Shown here one piece after another: positions 6,052 to 7,478 of a stretch of 7,478 nucleotides of DNA; positions within the stretch are counted from its first letter, which is position 1; each line of letters starts with the position of its first letter. The notes beneath the pieces are model-generated. The model saw nothing but the letters and a program-made list of their open reading frames with translations, ran no database searches and was not told where the DNA came from. The translations under genes were made by a program, and so were the position numbers. Source of the stretch: JBMOKU01 sp049324315 (lineage in GTDB: Bacteria; Bacillota; Clostridia; Peptostreptococcales; Thermotaleaceae); contig JBMOKU010000038.1 in NCBI GenBank assembly GCA_049324315.1, positions 1 through 7,478 on the forward strand, in the 5' to 3' direction.

Positions 6052-7008
6052 CTATATCTTATCTGTCAAGTCCTCTACAGCTTTCTTTCTAAATTGTTCC
6101 ACATCATTTGTCAGTGTATCGTTATTCTCTTCCAAAGTATCCATAAACGTACTTATAGATTTTAACAATTTACTATCGCTGCCCGTACGTATAGCATTAA
6201 GATAAGCTTGTTTTGCTTCGGGTACTAATGTTTTTGAATCATAGTTGAAAAGCGGTGTATTATTTGCACCATAGAAAACTATGGTAACATATTTTTTGTA
6301 AAGCTCCTTAATATCATTGGTTTTTATAGAATCGGTATATTGATGGAGAAACTTTTCCTGTCCTAATGCTCTTTTCAGAACCTCTTCCCAGCTGATTATC
6401 AGTGCAGCATCTTTTAGTGGAACTACCCCTGATTCAACTGCCATGATGTCAATATATTCTCTCATATCATCTGTCACGTAAACACTGTATCTTTTATAAA
6501 ATTCATAGTCAACGATTGGAAAAAAAGTTCCTTCGGCCGTTTCAACCTTAAACCCACTGTTTCTGGTTTCTTTCAATAGATCTGCTGCCGCCCCATCTTT
6601 CATATCTTTTATTTGGTTTAGTTCTGAAGTAGATTTATTTTCATTGATCATATTCTGCTGCATATCTTCACGCGTAAACTTTTCTTCTATTTGGGGCAGA
6701 TAGTTTTTTTGCATTTCTTCCAGTTCAGATACCATTATGGAAGCATTATCTTTAGAAAGGAGAGGTATGTTGTTATCTATATATTCTATAACCTCTGTCA
6801 ATTGACGACCTTCCTTTATCATATTATATAATTCGTCTATCATTTTTTTCTGCTGTTCATCCGATAGATCATCCGGTTTTTCCGTGAGCTTCTCTTTCAC
6901 ATCTTCACCATTCAACCCATCATTTTGTTTGTTTACAAAAGTACATCCTCCTTGCGCAATTATTACGAAAACCAATAACAATGCAACCATTACTTTTCTG
7001 AACTTCAA
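6052..7008 (-). CDS. Uncharacterised lipoprotein
   Basis: I do not recognise a named family. The 318-residue product begins with a short basic stretch, a hydrophobic helix (about 7-18) and a lipobox-like IIAQGGC with Cys22 as the predicted lipid-modified residue. It should therefore be anchored to the outer face of the membrane. Gln at -3 and Gly-Gly at -2/-1 are not the classic L-(A/S)-(G/A)-C, so lipidation is likely but not certain. Residues 30-130 are highly charged and probably helical. The C-terminal part (about 155-318) looks like a globular, mostly helical domain (FFPIVDYEFYKRY, YIDIMAVES, YKKYVT are distinctive). No catalytic motif is visible. The TTG start is supported by AGGAGG 8 nt upstream; the first in-frame ATG would cut into the signal peptide. 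The gene appears monocistronic. A function should not be inferred from its neighbours. Confidence 0.8.
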   Translation of the reverse strand: MKFRKVMVALLLVFVIIAQGGCTFVNKQNDGLNGEDVKEKLTEKPDDLSDEQQKKMIDELYNMIKEGRQLTEVIEYIDNNIPLLSKDNASIMVSELEEMQKNYLPQIEEKFTREDMQQNMINENKSTSELNQIKDMKDGAAADLLKETRNSGFKVETAEGTFFPIVDYEFYKRYSVYVTDDMREYIDIMAVESGVVPLKDAALIISWEEVLKRALGQEKFLHQYTDSIKTNDIKELYKKYVTIVFYGANNTPLFNYDSKTLVPEAKQAYLNAIRTGSDSKLLKSISTFMDTLEENNDTLTNDVEQFRKKAVEDLTDKI

Positions 7009-7016
7009 TGATACTT

Positions 7017-7022
7017 CCTCCT
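7017..7022 (-). promoter_or_regulatory. Lipoprotein ribosome binding site supporting a TTG start
   Basis: Consensus AGGAGG on the minus strand, exactly 8 nt before TTG at 7008. This is the best Shine-Dalgarno in the window and fixes the start at a TTG codon. Confidence 0.85.
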
Positions 7023-7045
7023 GACTTTATTTGATTTGTATACCA

Positions 7046-7097
7046 TGAAATATCTGTTTTATTGATTCCCATACGACCCATATTAACAGATATTTCA
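7046..7097 (-). repeat. 13-bp perfect inverted repeat upstream of the lipoprotein gene
   Basis: TGAAATATCTGTT (7046-7058) and AACAGATATTTCA (7085-7097) are perfect complements separated by 26 nt. They lie about 40 to 90 nt upstream of the lipoprotein start. There is no T-run, so this is not a terminator. It could be a leader RNA stem or a pair of binding sites for a regulator. Just downstream on the minus strand, ATGGTATACA (7047-7038) resembles a weak extended -10 box. The rest of 7098-7250 shows nothing I can identify. Confidence 0.55.
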
Positions 7098-7251
7098 CGC
7101 TTTTGGCCATATACCTTGTCCTTTATCCGGCATAGGCAATCCCCACAACAATTATATAGACGAATTTTCTACTTGAAAAGTTTCACTTCATTAAATTATT
7201 TTTACCCAATAACCTATACTATACGCTATTTTATCCAAAAAGTAGACATAA

Positions 7252-7298
7252 AAAAAGCATATGCAATCATGGTTTCATCCATGCTGCGTATGCTTTTT
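7252..7298. terminator. Bidirectional terminator with no gene of its own in view
   Basis: AAAAAGCATA (7252-7261) pairs with TATGCTTTTT (7289-7298), and GCA and CATGG inside continue the stem with small internal loops. Both strands end in a T-run. No gene in the window ends just before it on either strand, so it probably belonged to a minus-strand gene to the right that is now separated from it by the repeat and insertion sequence. Confidence 0.75.
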
Positions 7299-7317
7299 AA
7301 CCTATATAAGTTGTAAT

Positions 7318-7353
7318 AAATATATTACATCCGCTACGCCACGGGGACAGTTC
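7318..7353 (+). repeat. 36-bp dispersed repeat, copy 2, next to the insertion sequence end
   Basis: Second copy of the repeat at 1015-1050, same orientation, four mismatches in 36. It ends in ACGGGGACAGTTC and continues directly into GAGACCACTGAAAAA, the start of the probable insertion sequence. The GGGGACAGTTC core could therefore be part of the element's own inverted repeat or its insertion target. Confidence 0.75.
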
Positions 7354-7478
7354 GAGACCACTGAAAAACGATGTAAATAAATGTAAGTCATTAAGTATTA
7401 ATTGAATAAAAAAGCAAAAACCCCCTTAATTTGGTATAATGGAGTTGACAAGAAACCATAACCAAAAGGGGGATTTGC
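7343..7478 (+). mobile_element. Probable left end of an insertion sequence, cut by the window edge
   Basis: From GGGGACAGTTC through GAGACCACTGAAAAACG the sequence looks like an IS terminal repeat. It is followed by about 60 bp of AT-rich DNA, a plus-strand extended -10 promoter (7432-7440), a strong AAAAGGGGG ribosome binding site (7464-7472) and the window end 6 nt later, where a start codon would be expected. No transposase residue is visible, so the family cannot be named; the AGACCACT end is shared with the MITE at 1252-1259. This is the only plus-strand transcription unit suggested in the window. The exact outer boundary could be 7343 or about 7354. Confidence 0.5.
7421..7472 (+). promoter_or_regulatory. 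Insertion sequence leader: extended -10 promoter within a hairpin that covers the ribosome binding site
   Basis: TGGTATAAT at 7432-7440 is a perfect extended -10 box (TGn plus TATAAT), placing transcript start near 7447. The left arm CCCCCTT...TTGGT...ATGG (7421-7442) pairs with CCATAACCAAAAGGGGG (7456-7472) through about 17 base pairs with three bulges. The AAAAGGGGG ribosome binding site is in the right arm. The left arm lies upstream of the predicted start, so only read-through RNA would contain the full hairpin. This mirrors the known protection of IS10 and IS50 from outside transcription. Confidence 0.5.

Noticed and set aside
7062..7316. An 84-codon plus-strand open frame upstream of the repeat
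   Set aside because: It has no ribosome binding site, runs through an inverted repeat arm and the terminator hairpin, and shows no protein family features.
1015..7353. CRISPR array or tandem repeats based on the two 36-bp copies
   Set aside because: The two copies are over 6 kb apart with genes between them and no regular spacing; they are dispersed repeats.

Overview
This window looks like chromosomal DNA of an AT-rich, low-GC Gram-positive anaerobe, most likely a member of the Clostridia. The evidence is strong purine-rich ribosome binding sites, frequent TTG and GTG starts, rho-independent terminators after most genes, a Firmicutes-style lipoprotein, a Cache-domain chemoreceptor and an oxygen-sensitive hybrid-cluster protein. 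An Alkaliphilus-like organism is a guess from protein flavour only.

All five real genes lie on the minus strand, so transcription runs right to left. In that order they are an uncharacterised lipoprotein (7008-6052), the hybrid-cluster protein / hydroxylamine reductase Hcp (5842-4487), a methyl-accepting chemotaxis protein (4120-2414), a ROK-family sugar kinase (2245-1325) and glutamate racemase MurI (911-99). Hairpin terminators follow the lipoprotein, hcp, the chemoreceptor and murI, so the genes appear to be separate transcription units, not an operon. Only the ROK kinase lacks a clear terminator; a cluster of repeats lies between it and murI. Starts were moved inward for murI, the ROK kinase and the chemoreceptor to agree with ribosome binding sites. 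hcp and the lipoprotein keep GTG and TTG starts.

The best regulatory signal is upstream of hcp. A perfect 14-bp CRP/FNR-type palindrome is centred exactly at -41.5 from a good -10 box, with a weaker second site two helical turns further upstream. This fits activation by an HcpR/FNR-like regulator under nitrosative or anaerobic conditions.

The accessory DNA is in two places. Between murI and the ROK gene is a GC-richer block of nested short repeats (1015-1271): outer GGGGACAGTT inverted repeats, a GC hairpin, and a 163-bp MITE-like element with 22-bp terminal inverted repeats. At the right edge the same 36-bp repeat returns (7318-7353) and runs into what looks like the 5' end of an insertion sequence. 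That end has an extended -10 promoter and a hairpin that would hide the ribosome binding site only in read-through transcripts. The transposase itself is outside the window.

The genes are functionally unrelated (cell wall precursor, sugar phosphorylation, chemotaxis, nitrosative stress, envelope lipoprotein). I see no new multi-gene system. The points of interest are the hcp control region, the zinc-ligand-less ROK kinase, the repeat/IS architecture and the unknown lipoprotein with its 13-bp inverted repeat leader.
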